Positions 5,512-5,992 of a stretch of DNA of 5,992 nt are shown piece by piece. Origin of the DNA: an uncultured Catenibacterium sp. GTDB lineage: Bacteria > Bacillota_I > Bacilli_A > Erysipelotrichales > Coprobacillaceae. The notes below the pieces were generated by a model. It saw nothing but the letters and a program-made list of their open reading frames with translations. It was not told the origin of the DNA and did not search any database. The position numbers and the translations under genes were made by a program. The DNA lies in NCBI RefSeq assembly GCF_900764565.1, contig NZ_CAAFOM010000103.1, positions 1-5,992 on the forward strand. The letters are read 5' to 3'. The stretch's first letter is position 1. Every line of letters begins with the position of its first letter.

Positions 5512-5537
5512 TGAATTGGAAAAGTGCATTAAAAACA
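5512..5537 (+). repeat. direct repeat copy B (toxin message 5' region)
   Basis: TGAATTGGAAA followed by AGTGCATTAAA resembles TGAATTTGGAAA followed by AATGCATCAAA at 5279-5305, with a one-base and a four-base gap. It would lie near the 5' end of the toxin message. A weak minus-strand -10 (TACTAT, 5542-5537) without a convincing -35 would start that message near 5530, giving about 220 nt to the hairpin at 5307. Confidence 0.4.
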
Positions 5538-5546
5538 TAGTACGTA

Positions 5547-5585
5547 AAAATATCCTCCTGGTTACTACCTAGAGGATATTTTCAT
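5547..5585. terminator. bidirectional terminator downstream of the right-hand membrane gene
   Basis: AAAATATCCTC (5547-5557) pairs perfectly over 11 bases with GAGGATATTTT (5572-5582), with a 14-base loop containing a GG/CC pair. The minus-strand exit continues TTTTTACG and the plus-strand exit TTTTCATTTC. It is well placed to end the minus-strand transcript of 5634-5945 and to insulate the small peptide locus from it. Confidence 0.75.
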
Positions 5586-5633
5586 TTCTAATTAAGACCT
5601 TTTTTATTTAATGTCCTTAATATGGGGGCCACA

Positions 5634-5945
5634 TTAATATACTCTTTTTCTTAATACTCTATAGAGGATGATTGAAAGGATAGGAATCATTAAATATATA
5701 CCAACAAGGATAGCCATATTAAAGAGTATAATCCAGACTCTCTCTTCCATATATAAGCTTATTGATGTGACAACAGTGCTATAGTGCAGTACAGATATTG
5801 CGATTACTTCTAGAACTATGAGAAGGTAGAAAAACTTTGGCATTTTAGCTTTAACTAATAAGAATGTAAGTAACAGCGATACAACTAATAATGGTAGAAC
5901 CTTGAGCAATAAAGCGCTATAAAAAGCCAGTAAGAAATGCATCAT
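5634..5945 (-). CDS. small multi-pass membrane protein, unknown function
   Basis: This 103-residue, very hydrophobic protein is not recognised as a family member. It has about three transmembrane segments, at roughly residues 3-31, 38-59 and 70-98. Short charged turns (KAKMPK, YMEERV) separate them, and a basic tail (YRVLRKRVY) suggests a cytoplasmic C-terminus. The frame can be opened at GTG 5954, but that codon is part of the GAGGTGA ribosome binding site (5957-5951). I therefore chose the ATG at 5945, 5 bases after that site; the ATG at 5942 is also possible. A possible -10 box (CATAAT, 5985-5980) lies upstream, its -35 falling outside the window. The nearest downstream terminator is at 5547-5582. 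There are no partners in the window that hint at its job. Confidence 0.65.
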   Translation of the reverse strand: MMHFLLAFYSALLLKVLPLLVVSLLLTFLLVKAKMPKFFYLLIVLEVIAISVLHYSTVVTSISLYMEERVWIILFNMAILVGIYLMIPILSIILYRVLRKRVY

Positions 5946-5992
5946 TTTATTCACCTCGATTTTATTAAATCATTTTTCTATTATGTCACATC

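Noticed and set aside
5456..5572. 38-codon plus-strand frame opposite the peptide leader
   Set aside because: No ribosome binding site before its ATG, composition looks random, and it ends inside the 5547-5582 terminator stem.
5591..5620. Imperfect hairpin ATTAAG...CTTAAT as a terminator for the right-hand membrane gene
   Set aside because: Only 6 good pairs with mismatches next to a long loop and no U-tract; the hairpin at 5547-5582 is much stronger.
5185..5633. Possible insertion sequence or CRISPR remnant in the gap
   Set aside because: No transposase fragment, terminal inverted repeats, target duplication or regularly spaced repeats are visible.

Overview
The window reads as chromosomal DNA from a low-GC Gram-positive bacterium (Bacillota). 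AT-rich codons, strong AGGAGG-type ribosome binding sites, a NiaR-type nicotinate repressor, a CcpA/LacI-like operator and the order rsmA-ispE-glmU-prs all fit. The sporulation-linked genes that sit between ispE and glmU in Bacillus are absent, which is compatible with an Erysipelotrichia-like gut lineage; that finer placement is inference. The first 21 bases are Illumina library adapter, so the left edge is the end of a sequenced fragment or contig and not a biological junction.

Left part (1-1003): the 5' end of a PadR-family regulator (minus strand) is cut off by the adapter. It is divergent from a small two-helix membrane protein (195-434), and the gap between them holds a near-perfect CcpA/LacI-type operator. 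A bidirectional terminator (439-459) separates that gene from niaR (minus strand, true start about 955), which has a textbook promoter.

Central part (1040-5184): a housekeeping block on the plus strand. rsmA (16S rRNA dimethyltransferase) appears to be transcribed from a -10 box so close to its ATG that the mRNA would be leaderless. It overlaps ispE (MEP isoprenoid pathway) by 4 bases. A terminator built into the end of ispE is followed at once by an extended -10 promoter for glmU (UDP-GlcNAc synthesis), which is followed 15 bases later by prs (PRPP synthase) and then a strong terminator. These genes supply ribosome maturation, isoprenoid carriers, cell wall precursor and PRPP.

Right part (5185-5992): a gap of about 450 bases that at first looks empty. 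On the minus strand it encodes a 30-residue hydrophobic peptide ending in a CKWLDEF-type motif, with its ribosome binding site locked in a hairpin. A convergent plus-strand promoter, a shared hairpin between the two transcripts and direct repeats near both predicted 5' ends reproduce the layout of an Fst/par-type type I toxin-antitoxin locus. This is the most interesting feature of the window. Beyond it lies a bidirectional terminator and a small multi-pass membrane protein on the minus strand (5634-5945) of unknown function.
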